From an uncultured Cytophagales bacterium (GTDB taxonomy: Bacteria; Bacteroidota; Bacteroidia; Cytophagales; Thermonemataceae), in contig CALEMF010000061.1 in assembly GCA_937911505.1 (NCBI GenBank), positions 33,769 through 97,768 of the forward strand: DNA of 64,000 nucleotides, in the 5' to 3' direction. Below, one piece after another: positions 17,149 through 26,639 of this stretch (position 1 is its first letter; each line of letters opens with the position of its first letter). A model generated the notes under the pieces. That model saw only the letters and a program-made list of their open reading frames with translations, was not told the origin of the DNA and ran no database searches. Both the position numbers and the translations under genes were made by a program.

Positions 17149-19734
17149 TTAATCGTCTGTCGCTCTTTCTATCATAAACTGCAAGTGGGTACGATGTGCT
17201 TTAGTAGCGATGTCCCCTCCCTGGTTAGCCTTCATCATTTTTTCGATTTGCATCAACTGATAAAAGGCCATCGCCTGAACGTTATCGGTGTGCATAGCTT
17301 TCTTTTCAAGTCCTGCCATTTTAACTAATTCTTTTACATATTCCTTCTGGAGGTTTTGGCGAAAACCATTCACATTGCCCGCTAAGTCAGTCTTAAAGAT
17401 ACCATTGGTAAGATCGGTCATCATCTCTCCTAGTTTGTACTGATTACCGTACACCTCGCTGTCTAGTATCCGCTTAGTCGTATTAGGATGCAGGAGATGG
17501 CTCAAAATATCGCTTTGCATGCGCAACACACGGTCATGAATCTTAGGGTCTTCTGGAGAGGTAAAGAAGTTGTACCCTCTGCGCTGCATTTGCAAATGAC
17601 GGTACAAGGCGGAAGGGGCTTTGAAAGCGTTAGGGCTGAAAATATATTGATTCAGTGCCTTCATAGCTCTTTTTTGGTCTTGGTAGCTTACAGGGGTAAA
17701 AGGAACTTTAGCATCTTTTTGCCCCACAAAAGCCCGCTCTACATATACGCCCCCAATAAAGCGAGAAATACCTCTGGCAGCCTGTTGCTGCGTACCTGTC
17801 AAAATAAAGTATTGGTTGCGTAGCTCGTGGAAAGACTGATCCGAATTTTTTGCCAGATATTTATCTTTCAATTTGGCCACTAAGCCGTCAATCATTTTGA
17901 TGCGATTTACACCATAAGTAATCATGTCGCTAGACATATCATTGATCATCACCCGTGGATCAATCGCTTTTCCGGGCGAACGCATATCGTCCGCATCATT
18001 TCCAAAAGTAAGCTCAGGCTCCATAGAGCGCGCCAACACTTTTTGAAGACGTGCCTCTTCCATTGCTTTATCATCTACCGTTCCGTAGGCAAACTCAATG
18101 GCCCATTGGTCGTAAGGGCCAGGCTTACGGGTAAAGAAGTCTGTTTGCTCGGCTTTGTTAAGGGCTATGTTAGGCATGGGGTAGTCCATTACGGATCCTA
18201 CTAAGCCCATTTCTTTCACTCTTTCTTTATCGTTCAGTTGGCTGGGGGTATGCAATTGACTGGCTTTCATGTTATGGTTGAGTCCGAGTGTGTGCCCCAT
18301 CTCGTGCAGCACCAAGTAGTAAAGCGCATCTTCAATGTACTTTTTCACTTCAATGTCAGTCGCATCCAGAAGGTTCAGGGTAGTGGTACCAAACATATTG
18401 GCCATTTGGAGGTGGTGTCCTAGAGAACAATGCTGGTGTGATAAATGATCTTCTACCAACAACTTCTCTTCTTCTGTCCACTCGTCTAAGCCTAAAGCCG
18501 CTACCTCAAACACTTGCTCTTGGCGCAAGCGATTGGTGACGAACACCATCTCTAACATAATATCAGCCCCTAAGATTTGACCAGTGCGTGGATTAACAAA
18601 ACTAGGGCCGTAGCCACCAAAAGGAGGTTGCGGTGAGGAGGTCCAGCGAAGTACGTTGTAGCGAATGTCGTCTGCTTCCCAGTCAGCATCGTCAGGCTGC
18701 ACTTTGATCTGAACGGCATTCTTAAAGCCAGCTTTTTCAAAAGCTTCGTTCCATGCTAATCCCGCCTTCATGATCGTTTCTCTAAATTCTTCAGGAGTTG
18801 TATTTTCTATCCAAAAAACAATGGGTTCTTCTGGCTCTGAAAGAGCAGCGCTTGGGTCTTTCTTCTTCAAGTGCCATTTATGTACCAAGTCTTTATAATT
18901 GGTAGCACTCGTAGAGGTCATGTCACTTACTTGTGTAATGAAGTAGCCTACGCGGGGATCGTCGATGGTAGCCACAAATTCATTTTGAGGCATCTCGATA
19001 AGGGTATGTTGGAAATGTACGGTGATGTAGCGTGGATCAGTAACGGCAGCAGAGGTTTTTCCTCTTGGGTTAGGATTGTCAAACGTATACGCTACCGTAA
19101 TGGCTGTATTTTCAGGATAGTTCTTGAGCGCTGTATAGCGCGTTTTTTCTTTGCTCAACTTTCCTAGCTTAAATCCTTTGTAAGTAGGCGGATAATTAGG
19201 CTTGATAGGATTAAAGATTTCCGCCAAAAAGAGCTTATCTGCCTTGATGAGCATTTGGTCATTTTCTTCTGCTTCTATCTTTTCTACTACAAGCATAGCA
19301 GGGCTGATATTGGCTTCTGCCGCTCTACTCACAGCATTATCGGGATCAAAATAAAAACTTGTATTTTGAACCACGAAGGATAGTTTATCAAAATTTTTCT
19401 GTATGGTAAATACCTCGTTTCCTTGAAAGCCTCCTCTAAAGTGTCCTGCTTCCAGTACACCGTCCACAGTATGACTAAAATAGATGTATTCTTTCTCGAG
19501 TTGGTCTTTTTTCACGAGCATATATACTTCGCCCGTTTTTTTGTTTTGATACAGATTGAATAGCCCTTCGTACTTTTCACATTTATCTGTGATGCTCGCA
19601 ATGGATTTCTTTTTGGGGGCGTCTTTTTTCTCTGTGGTCGCTTCTTTTTCTTTTTTCTTCTTCTGTGCAGCAGCACTCATAGGCCACAATAAAACTGCTG
19701 ATAGCAGCAATAACAGGAGTTTTTTATAAAGCAT
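17149..19734 (-). CDS. Zinc-dependent metalloprotease (DUF5117/DUF5118 type)
   Basis: 861 residues. Signal peptide at about 1-23 (MSAAAQ end), then a Lys-rich segment, beta-rich N-terminal domains of the DUF5118/DUF5117 type, and a metzincin-like catalytic site HEMGHTLGLNH (about 477-487) followed by a Met turn (GSVMDYP). The C-terminal domain is helical. Such proteins are common in Bacteroidetes and probably act in the periplasm or at the outer membrane; no T9SS sorting domain is visible at the C-terminus. The physiological substrate is unknown. Confidence 0.88.
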   Translation of the reverse strand: MLYKKLLLLLLSAVLLWPMSAAAQKKKKEKEATTEKKDAPKKKSIASITDKCEKYEGLFNLYQNKKTGEVYMLVKKDQLEKEYIYFSHTVDGVLEAGHFRGGFQGNEVFTIQKNFDKLSFVVQNTSFYFDPDNAVSRAAEANISPAMLVVEKIEAEENDQMLIKADKLFLAEIFNPIKPNYPPTYKGFKLGKLSKEKTRYTALKNYPENTAITVAYTFDNPNPRGKTSAAVTDPRYITVHFQHTLIEMPQNEFVATIDDPRVGYFITQVSDMTSTSATNYKDLVHKWHLKKKDPSAALSEPEEPIVFWIENTTPEEFRETIMKAGLAWNEAFEKAGFKNAVQIKVQPDDADWEADDIRYNVLRWTSSPQPPFGGYGPSFVNPRTGQILGADIMLEMVFVTNRLRQEQVFEVAALGLDEWTEEEKLLVEDHLSHQHCSLGHHLQMANMFGTTTLNLLDATDIEVKKYIEDALYYLVLHEMGHTLGLNHNMKASQLHTPSQLNDKERVKEMGLVGSVMDYPMPNIALNKAEQTDFFTRKPGPYDQWAIEFAYGTVDDKAMEEARLQKVLARSMEPELTFGNDADDMRSPGKAIDPRVMINDMSSDMITYGVNRIKMIDGLVAKLKDKYLAKNSDQSFHELRNQYFILTGTQQQAARGISRFIGGVYVERAFVGQKDAKVPFTPVSYQDQKRAMKALNQYIFSPNAFKAPSALYRHLQMQRRGYNFFTSPEDPKIHDRVLRMQSDILSHLLHPNTTKRILDSEVYGNQYKLGEMMTDLTNGIFKTDLAGNVNGFRQNLQKEYVKELVKMAGLEKKAMHTDNVQAMAFYQLMQIEKMMKANQGGDIATKAHRTHLQFMIERATDD

Positions 19735-20168
19735 ATTTCTAAAATTTAAGTAGTTATGATGTAAAGCTCAGGTATATATTATAAAGCCTGTATAATATAA
19801 CGGTTTATATGATAATAATATTATGTTAATATAGTACTAATGGTGTGTTTAAAGACTAAAAGCTACTTTGTTACTTAGCGCTAAACTATAGATAGAAAAG
19901 TTTTGATAAGACATTTGTTCATTTTTTAGCTACGTTGCGCTCCTTTCTTAGTCGACTGCACCGAGCTTGAAGGTGGAGCTAGCTTCGCTGAACGCCAATT
20001 CCTCCAAGTTCTTGATGAACCAGCGAAACGAAACGACCGCGCAACTAGGTGTAGCCAACTGAGCTTACGAGCTCAGTATAGCTGAATCAATATAATCTTC
20101 ATCTAGATTTTCAGACTACTTGCTTAAAAGCTACCCAAAACTCCTATTTTAACACCCTCGTATATTTT
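19735..20168. other. Intergenic region with a GC-richer structured element
   Basis: The first 190 nt are AT-rich. From 19929 to 20075 the composition changes and nested inverted repeats appear: GCTAC (19929-19933) with GTAGC (20051-20055), GTTGCGC (19934-19940) with GCGCAAC (20039-20045), TTCGCTG (19984-19990) with CAGCGAA (20021-20027), and a hairpin TGAGCT-TACG-AGCTCA (20060-20075). No ORF fits. It could be a structured RNA or a decayed MITE-like repeat. Confidence 0.45.
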
Positions 20169-22670
20169 CTAAAACAAGTCTAGCTGCGATTTTTCTTCCT
20201 GAGGGGTGCTATCAATAAAGTTGATCTCTTTGATACCTTCTTGTGGAATTTTATGCCCCAGCGCTTTCCAACCTTTTATTTCAGCCAGTACATCAAGGTC
20301 ATAAGTGAACGTGGCCAGTTCTTTCTGCCCTTTCTTCTTGTACTTGACCTCGATCTGCGGTTGTGCCTTTATGGTGGCTCCTAGTAGTTTTGTTCCCTTG
20401 GTTTCCGGAATAAACACAAAAGGTTTATCGAGGGTGGTTGTCTCTATGATAAATCGCTTTACAAAGTGTTGTTTATGCTCTCCGCTCCAGTAAACTGCGG
20501 TAATTACTTGTTCGGGATCGTACTTTTCAATACTCAGTACATTTCTTTCGTCGTAGCGTTGGGCTAAGTCAAACTTTCTTAGTTCGTAGCTTCCATCTTT
20601 ATAGAGCGCTAGCAGTTGATCTGTACCCTCCAGTTTACCAATAAGTTCTCCTCGCTTGTCTGCATTCAGTGTGCCGTTGAGTGGGTCATAGTAGACTTTT
20701 AAGCTACCAAGCGTAGAAATACCTTCTTGGGTTTTTACGATTTTTTTTACTGGATATTTGGTAAGAATATTCCCTATGCTTCCTCGTCCTTTAATGTCTA
20801 AATCAGCAAAGTCGTAGTCAAATACTTTATTTCTAGCCCGTGCGTTGGCGTTCAAAGTAACGGTTACTACCTCGGCTTCTCCATTAGGATTGGCAGAGAA
20901 ATACAATACTTTAGACTTGGGTTCTTTTTTAGTAAGAATGTACTCCTTGTCACGGGTGACACCACCTACCTGAAAGCGTTTTACGTAGGTTTTTCCACCC
21001 AAACCATCTCTATATACCATGTTGTAAGTCAACCGCTTATCGTTCTTATCGAAAACCTCTACGTGAAGAATATTTTTACCTACAAATGTCTTAGCATCTA
21101 TCTTTGTCACGATCAGCTTGCCATCTTCTCGAATCACAACAATGTCGTCAATGTCAGAACATTCACATACAAACTCGTCCTTTTTCAGGCTTGTACCGAT
21201 AAAGCCATCTGCTTTATTTACGTAAAGCTTGGTATTATTGGCTACTACCTTCGTGGCTTGGATCGTCCCGAAAGTAGCGATTTGGGTGCGTCTTTCTCGC
21301 CCTTTGCCATATTTTTTGAGGAGGTTCTTGAAGTAATTGATGGCATAGCGGGTCAGATTGGCAAGGTTGTCTTCGGTAGTAGCGAGTTGTGTTTCGTACT
21401 TCTTCATCAGCTCATCTGCCTTAAAGGTATCGTACTTCGAGATACGCTTAATCCTGATTTCCGTTAGCTTGATGATGTCCTCTTCTGTGATTTCTCTGTA
21501 AAAGTCTTTTTTATAGGGCGTTAGGCCTTTATCAATCATTTGGATGACTTCCTCCCACGTTTCGGCCTCCTCAATGTCACGGTATACTCTATTTTCGATG
21601 AAAATTTTCTCTAAAGAAGCAGTAAGAATTTGCTCTTGCAGCTTCTGCTTGAGCAATATAAGCTCAATCTCGAGTAGGTCTTTTGTACGATTTGTAGAAA
21701 CCTTCAAAAGTTCGTTTACATCGAAAAACTTGGGCTTGTTGTCAATGACTACACACGCATTGGGTGAAATAGAGACTTCACAATCCGTAAAAGCATAAAG
21801 CGCATCCATCGTTACTTCTGGAGAGACATTGTTGGGAAGCGTCACGAGGATTTCAACCGCTTGCGCGGTGTTATCTACTACATTTTTCACTTTAATTTTA
21901 CCCTGATCGGCGGCCTTTAGAATCGACTCTATTAAAGAGGTGGTAGTAGTAGAAAAGGGTATTTCCCTGATCGCCAACGTTTTGCTATCCACTTTTTCCA
22001 TCTTGGCGCGTACCCTTACCTTCCCTCCTTTTTGCCCACCGTTGTAGTTGGTAGCGTCCATCATACCTCCTGTAGGAAAATCTGGTACAATGTCGATGTT
22101 TTTATTTCTCAAAATGTCGATAGAAGCTTCTATCAATTCACAGAAATTATGGGGCAATACTTTTGTGGACAAGCCGACCGCAATTCCTTCTACCCCTTGC
22201 GCTAGTAGCAAAGGAAACTTGACGGGTAAATTAATCGGCTCTTTTTTTCTACCATCGTAAGAAAGTTGCCATTCGGTGGTCTCAGGATTAAAGATGACCT
22301 CCGAAGCAAAAGGCGTTAAGCGTGCCTCTATGTAACGAGAAGCCGCCGCACTATCGCCCGTACGAATATCTCCCCAGTTTCCTTGCGGATCAATGAGTAG
22401 GTCTTTCTGCCCAATGTTTACAATGGCATCTGAAATAGACGCATCTCCGTGCGGATGGTACTGCATCGCCTGCCCAATGATGTTAGCCACCTTGTTGTAG
22501 CGTCCATCGTCCATTTGGTACATGGCGTGTAAGATACGGCGTTGTACAGGTTTAAGACCATCCTCCAGTGCAGGAATGGCTCTTTCTAGTATTACATAAG
22601 ACGCATAATCCAGAAACCAATTCTCAAACATACCCGTCACCGGAATGGCATCTTTATGTGCTTTTGTCAT
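20169..22670 (-). CDS. parC: DNA topoisomerase IV subunit A (ParC)
   Basis: 833 residues. The N-terminal breakage-reunion domain shows VQRRILHAM, YHPHGDASI and the catalytic Tyr113 in AASRYIEARL; the C-terminal half carries the beta-pinwheel repeats that set topological preference. The form ending in KSQLDLF and the divergence from GyrA are typical of Bacteroidetes ParC. With ParE it decatenates daughter chromosomes. The upstream neighbour is an acyl-CoA dehydrogenase, not parE, so the partner is encoded elsewhere. It could be confused with GyrA, but it lacks the GyrA-box QRRGGKG. Confidence 0.93.
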   Translation of the reverse strand: MTKAHKDAIPVTGMFENWFLDYASYVILERAIPALEDGLKPVQRRILHAMYQMDDGRYNKVANIIGQAMQYHPHGDASISDAIVNIGQKDLLIDPQGNWGDIRTGDSAAASRYIEARLTPFASEVIFNPETTEWQLSYDGRKKEPINLPVKFPLLLAQGVEGIAVGLSTKVLPHNFCELIEASIDILRNKNIDIVPDFPTGGMMDATNYNGGQKGGKVRVRAKMEKVDSKTLAIREIPFSTTTTSLIESILKAADQGKIKVKNVVDNTAQAVEILVTLPNNVSPEVTMDALYAFTDCEVSISPNACVVIDNKPKFFDVNELLKVSTNRTKDLLEIELILLKQKLQEQILTASLEKIFIENRVYRDIEEAETWEEVIQMIDKGLTPYKKDFYREITEEDIIKLTEIRIKRISKYDTFKADELMKKYETQLATTEDNLANLTRYAINYFKNLLKKYGKGRERRTQIATFGTIQATKVVANNTKLYVNKADGFIGTSLKKDEFVCECSDIDDIVVIREDGKLIVTKIDAKTFVGKNILHVEVFDKNDKRLTYNMVYRDGLGGKTYVKRFQVGGVTRDKEYILTKKEPKSKVLYFSANPNGEAEVVTVTLNANARARNKVFDYDFADLDIKGRGSIGNILTKYPVKKIVKTQEGISTLGSLKVYYDPLNGTLNADKRGELIGKLEGTDQLLALYKDGSYELRKFDLAQRYDERNVLSIEKYDPEQVITAVYWSGEHKQHFVKRFIIETTTLDKPFVFIPETKGTKLLGATIKAQPQIEVKYKKKGQKELATFTYDLDVLAEIKGWKALGHKIPQEGIKEINFIDSTPQEEKSQLDLF

Positions 22671-22693
22671 AATGATTGAAGTTCTCTTTGGTA

Positions 22694-22725
22694 CAAATCT
22701 AGGATATTTCTCCTAAACTACGCAA
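22694..22725 (-). promoter_or_regulatory. Putative parC promoter
   Basis: The minus strand has TTG (22725-22723) and TAGATTTG (22701-22694), a 21-nt spacer, matching the Bacteroidetes -33/-7 pattern. The predicted leader to ATG 22670 is under 20 nt. Confidence 0.5.
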
Positions 22726-22744
22726 GTAAAAGCATTAGTCCGTA

Positions 22745-22862
22745 AAAAATGGGGGAAGAAGAGGTTGGTTAGTAGATAGTAATAAGTATTTAGTAGTGAG
22801 TAAGTGATAAAGAGGGATTGAAGGGCGTATTATCTTTCCTTCACTCATTTGCTTAATCAGTC
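22745..22862. repeat. Purine-rich degenerate intergenic repeat
   Basis: Short variants of a TAGTRRGTA-like unit follow one another (about 22770-22810), then AGAGGGATTGAAGG (22811-22824), then a pyrimidine-rich stretch. The same 14-mer occurs in another intergenic region at 56809-56822. No gene is present. Confidence 0.4.
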
Positions 22863-22904
22863 ATTAAAAAAGTGTCTTTTTTCTCAGGACTTTCGTCTTC
22901 TCTC

Positions 22905-24098
22905 CTACCTGTACTGCTTTAGTACACTTCTCGCCAGCGCAGACTTATGCACTTCATCGGCGCCATCGTAAATGCGGGCGCCTCGCTCATGTCGGTACCA
23001 AAAAGAAAGAATCGTATCGTCGGTGATGCCCAAGGCACCGTGGACTTGTATGGCACGATCGAGGGTTTTCATGAGAATGTCAGAGACGAAGAACTTGATG
23101 CTCGAAATGGCGTCTTTAGCTGCTCTGGCGCCGTAGAGGTCGATTTGCCTAGCGGTGTCTAGTACCATCAAGCGAGCAGCATTGATGTTAGCACGTGCCT
23201 CAGCGATCCAGTGTTGAATTACCTGCTTATCGGCTAGGGAGGTTTCAGGAGAGAGTTCTCTACTTACTGCCCGCTGACACATCATCGCAAAGGCACGCTC
23301 ACAAATGCCGATCCAACGCATACAATGATGGATTCTTCCTGGCCCAAGGCGTTGTTGCGCCAAGGCAAAGCCCTGCCCTTCTTCACCAATGAGATAGCTT
23401 TGGGGTACTTGGCAGTTTTCGTATTTAATCTCTGCGTGACTCATGTAGCCTTCCCCTTCTTCGCCCATAATGGGGATGTTGCGTACCAATACAAAACCTG
23501 CAGTATCAGTAGGCACGATAATCATACTGGCTCGTTGGTGCTTTGGGGCTTCTGGATGGGTAATGGCCATCACGATGGAAAAGGTAGCGCCATCTGCTGC
23601 CGTAGTAAACCATTTATGTCCGTTGATTATGTAGTGTTCTCCTTTTTTTTCAGCCTTCGTAGCCATATGTACAGGGTTGGAACCTGCAAACTGTGGCTCT
23701 GTCATCGCAAAGCAGCTTCTTATCTTACCTTCTAAAAGGGGTTGAAGAAATTGTTCTTTTTGTACTTCTGTACCTGCATGGGCAAGTAATTCCATATTAC
23801 CGATGTCAGGCGCTTGACAATTAAACACGTAATGACCAAGCGGAGATTGCCCTAAAAGTTCACTTAACTGCCCAAATTCTACCAAGCTCAACCCTAGCCC
23901 TCCTTGCTTCTCGGAGAGATGTAGCCCCCACAAGCCTTTTTCTTTGGCTTTTTCACGAAGTGCCTCACATTTTTGTGCTACTTGATTGAAAGGTTGGCTC
24001 AAAAAGTCTTTTTCAAGAGGTGCAATCTCCTCCCAGAAAAATGCCTCTAGTTGAGGGAGTAAAGTTTCTAAGCGGTCGGTTTTAAAAAGGTCAGTCAT
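22905..24098 (-). CDS. Acyl-CoA dehydrogenase
   Basis: 397 residues, full length for the family. N-terminal helical domain, middle beta domain with the FAD-site motif CFAMTEPQFAGSNP, C-terminal helical domain with QVHGALGITDD and YDGADEVH, the position of the catalytic-base region. The R-I-YDGADEVH variant resembles the ACAD10/11-like branch more than short-chain enzymes. It probably oxidises an acyl-CoA at the alpha-beta bond, passing electrons to ETF. It is the last gene of a three-gene minus-strand unit, 35 nt after the SDR. Confidence 0.9.
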   Translation of the reverse strand: MTDLFKTDRLETLLPQLEAFFWEEIAPLEKDFLSQPFNQVAQKCEALREKAKEKGLWGLHLSEKQGGLGLSLVEFGQLSELLGQSPLGHYVFNCQAPDIGNMELLAHAGTEVQKEQFLQPLLEGKIRSCFAMTEPQFAGSNPVHMATKAEKKGEHYIINGHKWFTTAADGATFSIVMAITHPEAPKHQRASMIIVPTDTAGFVLVRNIPIMGEEGEGYMSHAEIKYENCQVPQSYLIGEEGQGFALAQQRLGPGRIHHCMRWIGICERAFAMMCQRAVSRELSPETSLADKQVIQHWIAEARANINAARLMVLDTARQIDLYGARAAKDAISSIKFFVSDILMKTLDRAIQVHGALGITDDTILSFWYRHERGARIYDGADEVHKSALARSVLKQYR

Positions 24099-24133
24099 GA
24101 GCGATGCTCGTTTAGTCGGTCTATTACTTTGTA

Positions 24134-24895
24134 TTAAATCAAAAATCCGCCATCGGCATTATAAACGCTACCTGTACAATAGGCGGAAGCATCAGAAGCA
24201 AGAAAAAGGGAGAGACCAGCGATGTCTTCAGGGACACCAATACGGTTGATGGGTAGTTGTTGTAGTAACTGCTGGGTAAGCTTTTCATTTCTCCACAACG
24301 CTTCACTAAATTTAGTTTTGATAAGCCCTGGACAAATCACGTTGACACGAATGCCTCTTTGCCCCCACTCCTTGGCCAAGACTTTCGTAAGCGAAATAAG
24401 TGCTGCTTTACTCACACTGTAAATACCCAGCATAGGCTCTGGACTTACCCCGCCTATACTACTCATGTTAATAATACTCCCGCCTCCATTTTTTTCCATG
24501 ATGGGTAGTGCCTGCTTCGCCAACGTAAAGGGAGCTTTCACGTTTACAGCCATAATTTTGTCAAAAGCTCTTTCGTCTGTTTCCTCTACAGGGCCAAATA
24601 CAGGATTAGTAGCAGCATTGTTAACTAAAATATCTAGTTTACCATATTGCGCTATCGTCTGATCAAATACGTGTTGTAAATCTTCTTCACTTCCTATCTG
24701 TCCAGCGACTCCAATCGCTTCTCCTCCCGCCTCATTGATGGCCTGCGCGACTGCGTCTACCGCTTCTTGTTTTCTACTGTTGACAACTACTTTTGCGCCC
24801 TGATGGGCATAGAGGTGGGCAATGGCTTCTCCAATTCCCTTACTGGCTCCAGTGATAAGGGCTACTTTTCCTTTCAAACTAAATAGCGTAGACAT
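24134..24895 (-). CDS. SDR family oxidoreductase (FabG-like)
   Basis: 253 residues. Motifs TGASKGIGEA (16-25), NNAATNP, MSSIGGVSP, the catalytic pair in YSVSKAAL, and NVICPGLIKTKFSE; the C-terminus GSVYNADGGFLI is typical of 3-oxoacyl-reductase-like SDRs. Cotranscription with an acyl-CoA dehydrogenase suggests a 3-hydroxyacyl-CoA or related step in fatty or branched-chain acid turnover. The precise substrate is inferred only from context. Confidence 0.88.
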   Translation of the reverse strand: MSTLFSLKGKVALITGASKGIGEAIAHLYAHQGAKVVVNSRKQEAVDAVAQAINEAGGEAIGVAGQIGSEEDLQHVFDQTIAQYGKLDILVNNAATNPVFGPVEETDERAFDKIMAVNVKAPFTLAKQALPIMEKNGGGSIINMSSIGGVSPEPMLGIYSVSKAALISLTKVLAKEWGQRGIRVNVICPGLIKTKFSEALWRNEKLTQQLLQQLPINRIGVPEDIAGLSLFLASDASAYCTGSVYNADGGFLI

Positions 24896-24925
24896 GTGAT
24901 GTAAAAATTGATGGTAAGAAAGTAT

Positions 24926-25813
24926 TTATGCCTCGAAGATAAGATTGTTTTCTGGAAAATGTACTATTAAATCTTGGATATCGACAGGTGCTTGTACAAT
25001 TTGTAAGGACGCTAAGGTAGAAACTACGTTTTCTAGCATGCTGATGGATAGCTGATTGTCTGTTGCCCAGACGGTTTGCTGTAACCAAGGATTAACTTCT
25101 TCAATGTCGAGCTTATAGCGCTCTGCTATACGATGACTGATGGAAGGTTGTTGTTGGAAGTTCTGGCAGAAATGATTAATCAAAGTGGCTATTTGCTGAA
25201 TAGTAGCGGGGTATTGCTCCCAAACTTCGGTACGCACCACCAGTAAGAAGCAAGGCCACGGGGTGATGCATTCACCAATAAGGCGTAATTCGCCGTTGGC
25301 GACGTAGGGTTGGGTGGTTACTTTCTCCCACAGAAAAACATCTGCTTCTCCTGCGGCTAGTCCTTCGCGCATTTGCTGCAAATCTTTTAAGGGTACAAAA
25401 GTGAGTTGCTCAGGTGGCCAACCTTGTTGTAGTGCGTGTACGTAGGCCATTAGGTGAGAACCAGACCCAAAGCGACTTATGGCATAGCGGCTATGTGATA
25501 TTTGCGAAAGCTGCTGAATACTGCTTGTGTGGTGTGCGTAAATACCCCAGGTAAGCGGAGATTTAACATATACTTTTAGAATCTTGGCAGCATTACCGCG
25601 AATAATATCTGCTACGATTCCCTCTGTCAATACGACAGCAAGGTCTATTTCTTGTGCACGAAGTGCCTTTGTCATCGCGCCTGTTCCGCCGGGGAAGTCT
25701 TGCCAAGTAAGGGCAATCTCTTGTGAAGCGAAGAGCCCTTGCTCTATGGCCAAACGCCAAGGGAGATTGAAGTGCTCTGGTACGCCCCCTATTTTTAAGC
25801 TAACTGCTTTCAC
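24926..25813 (-). CDS. Periplasmic-binding-protein-like (NMT1/SsuA-type) domain protein
   Basis: 295 residues with the fold pattern of class II solute-binding proteins: IEQGLFASQEIALTWQDFPG near the N-terminus, the ALRAQEIDLAVVLTEG segment, and a second lobe (AAGEADVFLWEK). There is no signal peptide or lipobox, so it is probably cytoplasmic and not an ABC transporter receptor. It may be a ligand-sensing or THI5-like relative. It is the first gene of the unit with the SDR (30-nt gap) and acyl-CoA dehydrogenase; no permease or ATPase is adjacent. Confidence 0.72.
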   Translation of the reverse strand: MKAVSLKIGGVPEHFNLPWRLAIEQGLFASQEIALTWQDFPGGTGAMTKALRAQEIDLAVVLTEGIVADIIRGNAAKILKVYVKSPLTWGIYAHHTSSIQQLSQISHSRYAISRFGSGSHLMAYVHALQQGWPPEQLTFVPLKDLQQMREGLAAGEADVFLWEKVTTQPYVANGELRLIGECITPWPCFLLVVRTEVWEQYPATIQQIATLINHFCQNFQQQPSISHRIAERYKLDIEEVNPWLQQTVWATDNQLSISMLENVVSTLASLQIVQAPVDIQDLIVHFPENNLIFEA

Positions 25814-25927
25814 GAGTTCATACGTTTTAGTTCATCCAATTTGTAAATATTCCTTGATAAAAGTAAAGGAGAATTTAAGTTACGGATTTGTTAAGAAAAG
25901 TAAAACTACTACCAAAATGAATTTAGT

Positions 25928-25963
25928 TAAAAAATAAACGAGAGAGCCAAAGCCCTCTCGTTT
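25928..25963 (-). terminator. Strong terminator of the small 15-codon unit
   Basis: A perfect 9-bp stem (25936-25944 with 25955-25963), 10-nt loop, and a T-run on the minus strand (25935-25928). The nearest upstream annotated gene on this strand ends about 200 nt away, which suggests a separate transcript in between. Confidence 0.75.
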
Positions 25964-26022
25964 CACACACCTGTTTAGTAAGTAGTTTTGTAAAAGTAGA
26001 CAGTAAAAAAGTGTTGTCTTGT

Positions 26023-26070
26023 TTATGCGTGCAATATACGCGCAATTACAAGGATTTCAATTAGCTTCAT
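26023..26070 (-). CDS. Putative 15-residue microprotein or leader (MKLIEILVIARILHA)
   Basis: ATG at 26070, TAA at 26023-26025, with a hydrophobic, amphipathic sequence. It lies alone between two terminator-bounded genes and is followed 60 nt later by a strong terminator, so it may be a microprotein mRNA, a small RNA, or the processed 3' end of the isomerase-like transcript. Statistical support for so short an ORF is weak. Confidence 0.3.
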   Translation of the reverse strand: MKLIEILVIARILHA

Positions 26071-26166
26071 AATATGTTTGTGTTACGAAACTATAAAGGA
26101 ATATAAATCTCTCTTTTGTCAAATCAACAAAAGATAGCCCTAAAATTACTTACAAATACTCATTAC

Positions 26167-26460
26167 CTAGTTAAGCGAAATAGCAGGTACCTGTACGGGT
26201 TGTAGATGAATCATCAACGGAATGATTTCATACTTAATCCAATCAATCAAAGGGAAGGTATGTAGGATTCTCACTACTTCGTCCTCAGATTCAGCCGCAA
26301 TGGTTGTCCAAAGTTTGGTTCGATCTAAGGAAAGTGCATATCCTTTTACGATGTTGTCAGACATAAGTTTGTCAATGTGTACTCTTTGATCGGGTATCAA
26401 CTCTGCTAGATCTTCGTGGTAATAAGTAGGAAGGCTGATATTGACCATAAAATTAGCCAT
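26167..26460 (-). CDS. Muconolactone isomerase-like (dimeric alpha-beta barrel) protein
   Basis: 97 residues, matching the muconolactone delta-isomerase family: FMVNISLPTYYHEDLAELIP, KLMSDNIVKGYALSLDRTKL and the HTFPLIDWI-YEI-PL end. Enzymes of the family isomerise muconolactone in catechol breakdown, but no other catechol gene is nearby, and Bacteroidetes members of this group are uncharacterised. Treat the enzymatic name as family only. Confidence 0.75.
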   Translation of the reverse strand: MANFMVNISLPTYYHEDLAELIPDQRVHIDKLMSDNIVKGYALSLDRTKLWTTIAAESEDEVVRILHTFPLIDWIKYEIIPLMIHLQPVQVPAISLN

Positions 26461-26639
26461 AGTTTAAAAAATAATTGATCTTTCCCCTAAGTTAGGGTTA
26501 TTTTCTGTAAAATCCTACTTTCGTTTTTCCTCTTATGTAGGAGCTGATAGACAGCCACTTATCCGTTTTACAGTCATCAATTATTTAATTTTATTAGTTA
26601 ATTTTTGTATTATTATTACCTCATCAATTTTTACTTTGT

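Noticed and set aside
21063..21467. 134-codon plus-strand ORF inside parC
   Set aside because: Antisense to a well-conserved essential gene; no own features.
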